Assembly (NCBI GenBank): GCA_003512955.1
Contig: DOTG01000040.1
Span: 110,426 to 174,425, forward strand
Reading direction: 5' to 3'
Origin: Marinilabiliales bacterium
Lineage (GTDB): Bacteria > Bacteroidota > Bacteroidia > Bacteroidales > SZUA-534
DNA: 64,000 bases
The position numbers and the translations under genes are program-made. This document shows, in pieces, positions 18,072-26,809 of the stretch (the stretch's first letter is position 1; every line of letters starts with the position of its first letter). A model generated the notes under the pieces. It saw only the letters and a program-made list of their open reading frames with translations. It was not told the DNA's origin and did not search any database.

Positions 18072-19997
18072 ATGAATTATCGGTTATTCTTAGTTATCGG
18101 TTTTCTTTTTTCTTTAAGCCTAATTTATAGCCAAACTATTCGAACTCTCAGTGAACAAGAAAAAAACCAAATAGCCCGGTTAAAAGAGATGGCAGAGGTT
18201 TATTCCAGAGATGGGGATGCCGTTCAGGCAGGTCAAAGTTACAGCCAAATTGCCAAAATTTATTGGGGGGCCGGTTTACCCAGGGAGGCTGTGGATTACT
18301 ATTTATTTGCAGTGGAGAATTATTTGCAAAAAGAAAAACTCATTGAAGTGCGAAATATTTACACCAATATCGGAGTCATCTACACCGATATTGAAGAATT
18401 GGAATTTGCCATGGAATATTTTGAAAAAAGTTTGACCATTCGAAAGAAAATTGGAAATAAAACAGAAATAGCCGCTGGCCTTTTTGATGTTGCTTATATC
18501 AATCAACTATTAGGTTTATATGACGATGCCATTAAAAATCTGGAAGAATCCCTGGCATTAGCTACAGCAGAAAAGAACTCTCAATTAATCCTTGACTGTT
18601 ACCAGTTGCTTTCTTTAAATTATGAGCAAGTAGGTAATTTAAAAAAATCAAAAGAATATGCAGGCAAGTGGGATCAATACCAAGCCTTTTTACAAGAGGA
18701 AAACCTGAAAAAAGATTTTACTTCTGAGGTAATGGAAACCAAAAAAGAGGTAGTAAAAAAAGAGGAGGAAAAGAAGTTGGCCGAAGAGGTCTTTAGACTT
18801 CGGCAGGCATTGTACCAACAAACGGAGGATTCTTTAGGACTTGCCATTAAAGCAAAGCAGGATAGCCTATTCTTACAAGAAGGTTTAGCAAAGGCAGCCA
18901 AACTTGAAATAGAAACCCTGAATCAACAACGGGAATTGGATCAGCTTAGGCAAAGTGAGTTGGAAACCAAACAAAAAGCCCAACGGATGATCATTTTAAT
19001 GATTGCTGGTGGATTTGCTTTGATGGTGGTGCTAGCGATAGTAATGTTGCGGGCCAACCGTGCCCGGAAAAAAGCCAATACCAAACTGGAAAAGCAAAAC
19101 CGCGAGATTGCTGAAAAGAGTGAACAGTTGGGAGTTGCATTGAAAAAAATTGCACATCAAAACCAAAACATTACCCAAAGTATCAATTATGCCAAAGGTA
19201 TTCAGCAGGCTTTGCTGCCCAAGGCCGATCAATTGTCCGAGTATGTAAAGGATTCCTTTATTTTATTTAAACCCCGTGATATAGTGAGCGGCGATTTTTA
19301 TTACTTCCGCGAAGTAGACTCAAAATCCGATATTTTTAAAATCTTCGGGATGCACCGACGCGAGCAAGATAATGGGAAAGATAAAACTCCAAAGAAGATC
19401 ATAGTCTCAGCAGTGGATTGTACAGGCCACGGCGTTCCTGGTGCCTTTATGAGTATGATTGGGTACAATTTATTGGACGAGATTACCAACAAAGGGATCA
19501 CCCGTCCCGATTTAATACTTGAAGAGTTGCACCGTGGGGTCCGGTTTACTTTAAAACAAAAGGAAACCAACAACCAGGACGGTATGGATATATCCATTTG
19601 CGTTATTGATCCCCAGGAAAAAATGGTTGAATTTGCAGGAGCCAAAAATCCCCTGATCTATATCCAAAACGGAAACGTGGAACAGATTAAAGGCGATAAA
19701 AATGGGATCGGAGGTAAATCGGATGATCACAACTATACTTTGCACAAGGTGGTTATTAACGGCCCTACCTGGTTTTATATATTTTCTGACGGGTTTATCG
19801 ATCAGTTCGGGGGGGATTCCGGTCGAAAATTTATGATCAAAACTTTTCGTGAATTGATTTTTGAGATTCATCAAAAACCCATGCAGGAACAAAAAGAGAT
19901 ATTGGCTGCAGCCCTAAAAGAATGGATTGGGACTAAATTCAGTCAAATAGACGATGTTTTGGTAATTGGTTTTAAATTGGATATTTCTGACAATTAA
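18072..19997 (+). CDS. TPR - transmembrane - SpoIIE/PP2C-type serine phosphatase
   Basis: 641 residues. A signal/anchor sequence (1-21) precedes extracytoplasmic TPR units (about 30-200; DYYLFAVENYLQKEKLIEVR, AMEYFEKSLTIRKKIG). Then come a Glu/Lys-rich coiled coil, a transmembrane helix at about 305-326 (MIILMIAGGFALMVVLAIVM), a second coiled coil, and a cytoplasmic PP2C domain (about 390-640). Metal-binding and catalytic motifs are intact: VSGDFYYF, VDCTGHGVPGAFMSM, DGMDISICVID, FSDGFIDQFGG and the final DDVLVIGF. Such proteins couple an outside signal to dephosphorylation of an anti-sigma-antagonist or SiaC-like protein in the cytoplasm. A SiaC-family gene is present about 6.5 kb away. It lies just upstream of the fibre-like genes on the same strand, so it may control them. 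Confidence 0.9.
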   Translation: MNYRLFLVIGFLFSLSLIYSQTIRTLSEQEKNQIARLKEMAEVYSRDGDAVQAGQSYSQIAKIYWGAGLPREAVDYYLFAVENYLQKEKLIEVRNIYTNIGVIYTDIEELEFAMEYFEKSLTIRKKIGNKTEIAAGLFDVAYINQLLGLYDDAIKNLEESLALATAEKNSQLILDCYQLLSLNYEQVGNLKKSKEYAGKWDQYQAFLQEENLKKDFTSEVMETKKEVVKKEEEKKLAEEVFRLRQALYQQTEDSLGLAIKAKQDSLFLQEGLAKAAKLEIETLNQQRELDQLRQSELETKQKAQRMIILMIAGGFALMVVLAIVMLRANRARKKANTKLEKQNREIAEKSEQLGVALKKIAHQNQNITQSINYAKGIQQALLPKADQLSEYVKDSFILFKPRDIVSGDFYYFREVDSKSDIFKIFGMHRREQDNGKDKTPKKIIVSAVDCTGHGVPGAFMSMIGYNLLDEITNKGITRPDLILEELHRGVRFTLKQKETNNQDGMDISICVIDPQEKMVEFAGAKNPLIYIQNGNVEQIKGDKNGIGGKSDDHNYTLHKVVINGPTWFYIFSDGFIDQFGGDSGRKFMIKTFRELIFEIHQKPMQEQKEILAAALKEWIGTKFSQIDDVLVIGFKLDISDN

Positions 19998-20071
19998 TGC
20001 ATTATATATCAGTTCACAAATAATAAAACAACAGATATATGCAATTTTTTTATTGATTTATCAAAGATTCC

Positions 20072-20101
20072 TTGGTAGATATAGGTTTTTTTGTATATTG
20101 C
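20072..20101 (+). promoter_or_regulatory. Candidate promoter of the fibre-like operon
   Basis: TTG at 20072-20074, a 19-base spacer and TATATTGC at 20094-20101 resemble the Bacteroidota promoter with one deviation in the -7 box. The predicted leader before 20136 is about 28 bases. Confidence 0.5.
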
Positions 20102-20135
20102 ACTGGATTTCTAATATTGTCAAACTAAATAAATT

Positions 20136-20699
20136 ATGTATATGAAAAAGTTAACCGTTTTTATTTTAGCACTGTGCATTGGAGTTACTTCCTATGGACA
20201 GGCTGTAGATGATGAGGCAATTATCCCTGTATCAATTACTTTAAATTCAATTCTTAGGTTGAATGTAACCTCTGGTGGAAATATTGAGTTTGTATTTAAT
20301 AATATAGACCAATATAAAGCAGGTATTGCAAATGCACCCAGATATGATACAGAATTTAATGTATCTTCATCTATAAATTTTGATGTTGATCTTGTGGCTG
20401 AAAATGCAGTTAGCTTTTTAGGAACAGATGATCCAGCACACACAATGGCAAATACTTATGTTCAAATTTTGATAGCTGAGGCTGTTGCTGGAAATAGTGA
20501 TGTTGCTCCTGCTGTTGCAACAGATTTAGCTGCAACTCAAGAAATTGTGTCATACAATGTAGCAAATGGAAGTAATGCTGGAGATGGAACCGATAATTCT
20601 TTTATAATCAATTGGTCAGTAAAACCAATCATTGCAGCTAACCTTGCAGCAGATAGGTATTCTAACAATATGTTTTTATCATTAAGGGTTCCAAATTAA
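20136..20699 (+). CDS. Candidate major fibre/pilin-like secreted subunit
   Basis: 187 residues; signal peptide cut at YGQA. The start may be the first ATG or the one two codons later (MKKLTVFILA, the more usual form). The mature protein is strand-rich and Ala/Asn-rich, with one hydrophobic strand pattern IEFVFNNIDQYKAGI near the N-terminus and the C-terminal strand DRYSNNMFLSLRVPN. The same two elements occur in the next gene product. It has no Cys and no membrane segment. It resembles the small beta-sandwich proteins (DUF4402-like) found beside chaperones in this phylum, but I cannot confirm the family. A 15-bp hairpin follows directly after the gene, a common feature after an abundant structural subunit. 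Confidence 0.65.
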   Translation: MYMKKLTVFILALCIGVTSYGQAVDDEAIIPVSITLNSILRLNVTSGGNIEFVFNNIDQYKAGIANAPRYDTEFNVSSSINFDVDLVAENAVSFLGTDDPAHTMANTYVQILIAEAVAGNSDVAPAVATDLAATQEIVSYNVANGSNAGDGTDNSFIINWSVKPIIAANLAADRYSNNMFLSLRVPN

Positions 20700-20724
20700 C
20701 ATATCTTTAGATATTTTTAAATAG

Positions 20725-20757
20725 TAAGTCAAAATAAGCAATGCTTATTTTGACTTA
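20725..20757 (+). terminator. 15-bp perfect hairpin between the two subunit genes
   Basis: TAAGTCAAAATAAGC pairs perfectly with GCTTATTTTGACTTA over a three-base loop. Only a weak T-rich tract follows, so it may act as a partial terminator or an mRNA 3'-end stabiliser, letting some transcripts read on into the next two genes. Confidence 0.75.
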
Positions 20758-20789
20758 TTATATTTAACCTTTCTTGCAGTTTTTTTAGA

Positions 20790-21314
20790 ATGATTAAAAT
20801 CAAATACTTACTAATAATAATTTTAGTTTATCCAATTTTAATTCATGGTCAAACTGTGAATAAAAGTATTGATTTGATTAGAGGTAAAAAAGCTGATTTC
20901 ATTTTTCGTTCGATGTACGATATTCAGAATGGAAAAACCTTATCATCAGGATCTGGATACACTAGTTTAAAAATTTATTATGATACAGTGGGGTTTGTAT
21001 TACCTACTGTGAATGGTTGGGAGCTCTGTGCCTATACACTTTCGTCAGATTTGCAATCAGATTTTGGTTCACCAAACCTAAATTTGAATAAAATTGTTAT
21101 GTATGTTACAGTGGACAATAATGGAACAGGCTCTACAAAAGAATTGACTGATAATGTAACGAATGTTATTGCATCAGGATCTTTAAACGATGCTCCATGG
21201 TGGAATGTGCAAATAAATTACGATTGTGCAAAACAAGTTGGAGATATAGGTTTATTGAATGTACCTTCAGATTATTACAGAACAGAAATTTTTCTATTTC
21301 TGAGATCCTATTAG
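20790..21314 (+). CDS. Second candidate fibre subunit (minor or tip)
   Basis: 174 residues; signal peptide cut near HGQT. The mature part holds an early strand ADFIFRSMYDIQNGKTL and ends DYYRTEIFLFLRSY, which aligns with the preceding protein's end (D-[RY]-Y-x-x-x-[MI]-F-L-x-L-R). It has two Cys residues (WELCAY and YDCAK) that could form a disulphide, unlike the first subunit. One base separates it from the barrel gene, so the two are certainly co-transcribed. By analogy with pilus operons it could be a minor or adaptor subunit, but no known family is recognised. Confidence 0.6.
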   Translation: MIKIKYLLIIILVYPILIHGQTVNKSIDLIRGKKADFIFRSMYDIQNGKTLSSGSGYTSLKIYYDTVGFVLPTVNGWELCAYTLSSDLQSDFGSPNLNLNKIVMYVTVDNNGTGSTKELTDNVTNVIASGSLNDAPWWNVQINYDCAKQVGDIGLLNVPSDYYRTEIFLFLRSY

Positions 21315-21315
21315 A

Positions 21316-24300
21316 ATGAAAGTTGAGTATTATAAAATATTTTTTATTTTTTTTTTGTTTGTTGCTTTTGTAAATAACAGCAATGCACAATTCTATTTTT
21401 TGGAAGATGCCCATGATCAAATTGAAATTGAGTTTTTAAGAAGTAAATTAGAAATAGAAACCAATAAGACTTTTTATAACCTTGTCAAAATAAAAAACCC
21501 TTCCAATCAATTACTTACCTTCACAACTAATTTCAGCTATCCCTCGAATTGGACTTTTATAGGTGAGAAAAATCAGCAAATAAGCCTTGCACCTAATGAC
21601 TCTATTTATATTCCTTTTAGAGCAGCAGCTTCCATTGATGCCAAAGGTGAAATTGGTTATGCTATTGTTGCTTCACTATCTGATTTGAAGGGAAATACAT
21701 TTAAAAATGAATATAGTTTTGTTAATTTACCAAAAATCAGTGATGTAAAGGCTCAAATTAAAAAACGAATTATCTATTTTGATAAATTACAAAAGGCAAC
21801 TAAGATTGAAATATTATTATCAAATAGCGGAAATACTGATGAAATATTTTATATCGATTTTAATTTTCCTTCAGGACTTACTACTCCTGGGGAGAGTAAT
21901 GGTTTTTTTAGGAAAGAAATCCCTCTTAACTCTTATTCCGATTCACTAATTACAATACCAGTTGATTTGAACAAAAAAGCTATCATTGATAATAGAAACT
22001 TTCATCAGATTAGTATTAAGACATATACTGTTGATACTGTCTTTAAAAGTTCAATATGGGCTAAGGAATTGGAAAATTATTATTATAACGAAATACCTCC
22101 TGATTACACGATGTTAGGTGTTGAATTAATTATTCAAAATTTATTTTCTGAATTTACCCCTATCTTCAATACAAATATTTATGGTAATTTTCTGTTTAAA
22201 AAAAGTGGGGCGATTTCCTATGATTTTCAAACATTTGGAAAATTTAATAAAACAGATCTCTGGGATAAAGGGCGTTATGAAATCTCATATAAATATAAAG
22301 GCTTTAATATTAAAGTTGGTGATTTACCCATTGTAATTGGGCATAATCTTTATGGTCGAGGGGGAATGATTACAACAAAACTCGAACAACATAAATTTGA
22401 AATTATATCAACGAAATCAGTTTTTACTGATTTAATGCATATTGCTGGTACCTATCAGTTCCAAACACAAAATAAAAATAGCTTGAAAATTGGTACATCT
22501 TATGAATCAGATAAAGATAAGAAAGTTAATTCATTGATATATATTGGTGCAATAGGCTATGGAAATGAAACCTTAGGAAGATTTAATATTACTGGGGCTT
22601 TTTCTACTGCCTCTTGGTATTTTTCGGAAAAAAAACAACAAATAGGTTATTTTGGTGAACTTTCATATTTTAAAAATATCAATAAAACAAATTACACTTT
22701 AAATGCCACTTATGCAAATAGAGAATATTTTGGGTATTTTAGTGGCCGAACTTTTATAAATATGAAATTATTTCATGTATTTTCAGAAACCTCAAATTTA
22801 GATGTAACCTATTCATTTTATGACCACCGCCCCTCCAATTATTTTGAGGACAATTTATTACCTGCATCAATAAATAATAAAGAAGAAATTAAAGCAATTT
22901 TATCAAATAAGATTAAACCAACAACATATTTAAGGTATGGCTTAGTTTCTGAAAGCCAATATAGTAACTCTTTTGCCAGTCAAAATGATTTTATTAATAG
23001 TTTAAAAACCAGAAGTGGGTTAGGTTATATATCTTATTCCTTTAACAATGTAAACACCCGGACATTTTTTACAACCTCATTAAAAGCGGGTTATAATTTT
23101 GTCACTGATTATGCAATTGATACCGTTGAGTATTTATTTAAAAACACAAATTGGTTCTCATTGATATTTACTACAAATTTTAGAGCTAGAAACTGGGGGG
23201 TGAGCTTTAATTATTACCATGGTCCTTATTCAATTAACCAACAGTTTTCTTATTTTTCTCAGGATTATTATATTAAGGCACTGAGGCTGATGCCATTTAT
23301 AGATTATTATTTAGTCCCAAATTTTTTGAAATTTGAAACCAAACCAGCCTTAAGTTACAATATTTCAGCTAAGACAACCAGAATTAATTTAGTTACCAGT
23401 TTAATTGCATTCCCAGGAAAGACATGGAAGCTTTCTTTAACAAATAATTATAACTTTTCTGCAAATCAGGATTTAATTACTGACGAAAAATTTTCTTATA
23501 ACAGTTCCTATTTTGAGTTTCGTATCCAAAAGGACTTGAATCTAAACCAGCCCAGGTATCAATATCATGATTTGAAGGTTTATTTCTTTAAAGATTTTAA
23601 TGGAAATAGAGTAAAAGATGAAGAGGAACCTGGCTTAAAAGAAATTCTTTTCTTTATAGAGAAAGATGAAATCAATGATCTTAACCCTACAGAATCCTCG
23701 TCAAGTTATTTTATGTCAACGGATCTTTTGTCGGATATGGATGGAATAGTTGAATATAAAAACATACCAAATGGCGCCTATATTTTAAACTATAAGCCGA
23801 TAGGAAAGATTGAAGGTGCCTACACTTCAGAATCTAGTATGCAACAGATTTATATAAATAAAAATGAAACATTATATATACCCTTTGTCGAAAACAATAA
23901 AATATTTGGAAAAGTAATTCTAAACCGTTCCAAATTGTCAAACTTAGGTAGTATCGATCCTTCAAATATCAAAGTTACCGCAGAGGATTCTTATGGTAAA
24001 AAATATTCTTCTTTAACCGATGCTAATGGAAACTTTAATATTTTTGTTCCGAATGTGGATAAATATAAAGTACATATTAACAACATCTTCTACGAGAATT
24101 TTGAACTGGAGCAAAATGATTATGAGGTACAATTAAATGGGTACCGCCAATTTGAGGTCAATTTTATCTTCAACGAGAAAAAACGGAAAATCAATTTTGC
24201 AGCTTCTTACGATTATGGCTCCAGGCTTGATGGCCCAGGAGTTGAGATTGTCCGGCGGACCAATCTGGCCGGTACCATTAAAGATGCAACAACCCTTCAA

Positions 24301-24867
24301 CCCATTGTGGCAAATATCCGGGTGATTGATAATCAGGGAAATGAAGTTACTTCGGCAAATTCAAGCTCAAAAACAGGTGTATTTACAGCTAGTTTTGTGG
24401 CTGGCGATGACTATACGGTTGAAGTTACCTCCGATGATTACTGGTTTTATGCCGAAAAGCTTTACAGCCAGCAAATTGTTACGTTTGCCAACTTAAAGAA
24501 AGAGATTTTGTTAAAAGCAATTACTGTGGGGGCATTAATCCCGATGAATACTTTGAATTTTGAAAGCGGAAAAACCGAAATACCAGCTACATCATTCCCT
24601 GAATTGGAACGGCTATTAAAAGTATTGAAGAAAAACCCTACTGTTAAGATCGCGGTACATGGACATACCGATGATTTGGAATTAAAAGAAAGTCAAATAG
24701 ATTTAGCAACGGAACGGGCCAAGTTGGTAGCAAAATATCTAATTGCCAATGGGTACAACAGGGTTACTTACGCCGGCCATGCCAATACCAAACCTATTGC
24801 AGAAAATGACACCGAAGATGGCCGTAGAATGAACCGTAGGGTGGAAATTGTAGTTACAGGCAAATAA
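21316..24867 (+). CDS. Large usher-like beta-barrel with Ig-like, Sdr-like and OmpA domains
   Basis: 1183 residues. Signal peptide 1-24 (NSNA|QF). Residues 30-260 are two Ig-like domains of the NEW3/chaperone-contact type (YNLVKIKNPSNQLLTFTTNF; TKIEILLSNSGNTDEIFYID). Residues about 270-745 form a long series of amphipathic aromatic strands, including GDLPIVIGHNLYGRGG, consistent with an outer-membrane barrel. Then come an SdrD-like Ca-site segment (FFKDFNGNRVKDEEEPGLKE, about 755), two carboxypeptidase-regulatory-like domains (to about 1055), and a C-terminal OmpA peptidoglycan-binding domain (LNFESGKTEIP, HGHTDD, RMNRRVEIVV). Size, an Ig region, barrel, and the company of a chaperone and subunits suggest an usher-like secretion channel, but sequence similarity to classic FimD is not visible. 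The last about 245 codons have clearly higher GC than the rest. Confidence 0.7.
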   Translation: MKVEYYKIFFIFFLFVAFVNNSNAQFYFLEDAHDQIEIEFLRSKLEIETNKTFYNLVKIKNPSNQLLTFTTNFSYPSNWTFIGEKNQQISLAPNDSIYIPFRAAASIDAKGEIGYAIVASLSDLKGNTFKNEYSFVNLPKISDVKAQIKKRIIYFDKLQKATKIEILLSNSGNTDEIFYIDFNFPSGLTTPGESNGFFRKEIPLNSYSDSLITIPVDLNKKAIIDNRNFHQISIKTYTVDTVFKSSIWAKELENYYYNEIPPDYTMLGVELIIQNLFSEFTPIFNTNIYGNFLFKKSGAISYDFQTFGKFNKTDLWDKGRYEISYKYKGFNIKVGDLPIVIGHNLYGRGGMITTKLEQHKFEIISTKSVFTDLMHIAGTYQFQTQNKNSLKIGTSYESDKDKKVNSLIYIGAIGYGNETLGRFNITGAFSTASWYFSEKKQQIGYFGELSYFKNINKTNYTLNATYANREYFGYFSGRTFINMKLFHVFSETSNLDVTYSFYDHRPSNYFEDNLLPASINNKEEIKAILSNKIKPTTYLRYGLVSESQYSNSFASQNDFINSLKTRSGLGYISYSFNNVNTRTFFTTSLKAGYNFVTDYAIDTVEYLFKNTNWFSLIFTTNFRARNWGVSFNYYHGPYSINQQFSYFSQDYYIKALRLMPFIDYYLVPNFLKFETKPALSYNISAKTTRINLVTSLIAFPGKTWKLSLTNNYNFSANQDLITDEKFSYNSSYFEFRIQKDLNLNQPRYQYHDLKVYFFKDFNGNRVKDEEEPGLKEILFFIEKDEINDLNPTESSSSYFMSTDLLSDMDGIVEYKNIPNGAYILNYKPIGKIEGAYTSESSMQQIYINKNETLYIPFVENNKIFGKVILNRSKLSNLGSIDPSNIKVTAEDSYGKKYSSLTDANGNFNIFVPNVDKYKVHINNIFYENFELEQNDYEVQLNGYRQFEVNFIFNEKKRKINFAASYDYGSRLDGPGVEIVRRTNLAGTIKDATTLQPIVANIRVIDNQGNEVTSANSSSKTGVFTASFVAGDDYTVEVTSDDYWFYAEKLYSQQIVTFANLKKEILLKAITVGALIPMNTLNFESGKTEIPATSFPELERLLKVLKKNPTVKIAVHGHTDDLELKESQIDLATERAKLVAKYLIANGYNRVTYAGHANTKPIAENDTEDGRRMNRRVEIVVTGK

Positions 24868-24963
24868 ATACATAATCCATCCTAATCTTTCAAATCGTTG
24901 CTTGTAACTTTAATTACACCTCTATTTCCAAACGAAGAATCCTGGAGAAATGTCCGGATTTGA

Positions 24964-26322
24964 TTACTGATTAATAATATCAAGAATCCGTATTGTGAGT
25001 AGTTCTTTTTTGGTGTAAAACAAATCCAGATGACTGCAATCAGGAACAATAGCTACCTCCGCCTTTATGTAATTTGAAAGAATAAGTGGTTCAAAAAGTT
25101 TATAAGGCGAGGCCACGTCGAATTCTCCAAATATAAAATAGGTTAGAATGGAATCAATTGTACGGTTACCGGAGGTTCCGGAAGGTAAAAAGTAATCAAT
25201 TTGAGGGGAATACCAATTATTCAATGTTTCTATGATCCGGCTGCACTCATAATTTCCAATGCTTTCTTTTTCATATCCATGTGGGTACCATTTTTTCTTT
25301 TTTACAAGCAAATCGCCCAGCACCAGATTTGGATAGTTCTTATAAAACTCTTTATATTTCTGGACCAGTTTGTTGTAACCCTTACTGGGGACTTTATCTA
25401 ATGTGGCAAATAATTGCAACGCGTTATCGAAGGAATAGCACTGCGAAAAAAAGAACAAGTCAAATAACACTGGATTGATGTCGGCTGCTGCTAAATGATG
25501 TGTATCCAATGCAGGTGCCATAAGTCTTGAGAAGTCGCTCCATGAAGTATCTGCTTCGTTTTTTTGCTGCTTATATTTTTTAAAAAGCTGATAAAGTTGC
25601 TCATGGAATAAGGAATCGGAGAGCCAAAAATTCCCTAAAGGCCTTGCCCCAATATAGATATTCGTTTCCATGTTTTGGGGGTAAGTTTCTGAATACAACT
25701 GAGCTATCATGGTGCCATAACTGAAAGCTAAGAATGAAATTTTCGGGTATCCTTCGTTCTTTCGGAATTCTTCAATATCATCCACGACACTTTCCAGTCC
25801 AAACCCCTCCCACTCTATTTTTTTCTCATTAAAAAAACGGATGGCTTCATGAGCAGCTTTAGCAAAAACTATTTTTTGATTTTTTAAACTTAACGAATCG
25901 CAGGTTAATGCAGATTGGTAATGCGGCTCCTGCAAAGAAACTGAACCATCCACCCCGCGATACCCCACAAGGATTACGTCATGTTTTTGTAACATGCCTG
26001 AAAAAAGAAGCGTTGTTTGGATGTTGCTTTCCCCGGGGCCTCCATGAAGCACAAAATGGGGTTCCTTCACGGAATCAGGTTGTAAACATTTAACCTTGAT
26101 TACGGGGATATTAATCAGCTTCGATTTTGGATTTTTGGGGTTTTCAAGTACAACGAGGGTTCCATAATCAGCCAGAAAATTCTGAAAGACACCCTCTTTC
26201 CAAATAATTTGCCCAGGCCTACTTACCGGAATCACTTTTCCGGTTTCGTAATGGTAAACCTGGGCAAAGGTATTTGAAACAAATAAAACAAATGCACATG
26301 CCACCTGAATAGTCCACGGCAT
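24964..26322 (-). CDS. Secreted alpha/beta hydrolase (S33 peptidase-like)
   Basis: 452 residues with a signal peptide (cut near NTFAQ). The oxyanion motif HGGPGESN near residue 92 and the nucleophile elbow AFSYGT (around residue 200; Gly replaced by Ala at the first position of GxSxG) are as in proline-iminopeptidase/tripeptidyl-peptidase-type hydrolases. Candidate acid and base are the Asp of FGEFDVASP and His of DCSHLDLF near the C-terminus. It may hydrolyse peptides or esters in the periplasm; the substrate is unknown. The start lies seven bases after the stop of the SiaC-like gene, which suggests co-transcription, although the two act in different compartments. Confidence 0.82.
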   Translation of the reverse strand: MPWTIQVACAFVLFVSNTFAQVYHYETGKVIPVSRPGQIIWKEGVFQNFLADYGTLVVLENPKNPKSKLINIPVIKVKCLQPDSVKEPHFVLHGGPGESNIQTTLLFSGMLQKHDVILVGYRGVDGSVSLQEPHYQSALTCDSLSLKNQKIVFAKAAHEAIRFFNEKKIEWEGFGLESVVDDIEEFRKNEGYPKISFLAFSYGTMIAQLYSETYPQNMETNIYIGARPLGNFWLSDSLFHEQLYQLFKKYKQQKNEADTSWSDFSRLMAPALDTHHLAAADINPVLFDLFFFSQCYSFDNALQLFATLDKVPSKGYNKLVQKYKEFYKNYPNLVLGDLLVKKKKWYPHGYEKESIGNYECSRIIETLNNWYSPQIDYFLPSGTSGNRTIDSILTYFIFGEFDVASPYKLFEPLILSNYIKAEVAIVPDCSHLDLFYTKKELLTIRILDIINQ

Positions 26323-26329
26323 AAAACCC

Positions 26330-26704
26330 TTAATAACTTATCAATTCAAATGGAACATCCACAATATCGGCATAGGATTCGCCGGCATCTTCCATATCTT
26401 CATCATCATGCAGGTAGTGCCATTTTATAGCAACTTTTTTACCATTCTCTTTTAACATTGAAAACCGTTCGAGAATGTCCAATATTTGTTTTGATGAGGC
26501 CGAATTAAAATATTCCATGTTAAATTCAACCACTGTTTCTTCATTAGGGTTTTGAACATATTTCTCAATCCATTCTAAAATGGGATTATAAAATTCTTTA
26601 ACATCTTCAGGCAATGATTTTCCAGTGAATTTAAACTCACTGGTAGTTTTATCTAGTATTACTTCCGGGCTTTCATCAGTACCTGCCAATCTTTTTGCTT
26701 CCAT
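26330..26704 (-). CDS. SiaC-family regulatory phosphoprotein (DUF1987)
   Basis: 124-residue cytoplasmic protein with the family features SPEVILD, GKSLPEDVKEFYNPILEWIEKY and YFNSASSKQILDIL, then HYLHDDEDMEDAGE and the end DVPFELISY. In Pseudomonas SiaC the regulatory phosphosite is Thr68 within this YFN motif; counting here puts Ser68 at the same position, still phosphorylatable. SiaC works as the substrate of a kinase (SiaB) and a PP2C phosphatase (SiaA) and controls a diguanylate cyclase. No SiaB- or GGDEF-type gene is in the window, but a PP2C-type phosphatase lies at 18072-19997. That they act together is inference. Confidence 0.9.
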   Translation of the reverse strand: MEAKRLAGTDESPEVILDKTTSEFKFTGKSLPEDVKEFYNPILEWIEKYVQNPNEETVVEFNMEYFNSASSKQILDILERFSMLKENGKKVAIKWHYLHDDEDMEDAGESYADIVDVPFELISY

Positions 26705-26809
26705 TAATTGCCGTATTTAGGTTTAGTTTTTCCGTTACACTACTTTTCATGACTAAAAACAAATTTAGTAATTCAGAATTTCACTAACAACAATAAGGAC
26801 TAAAAATTG

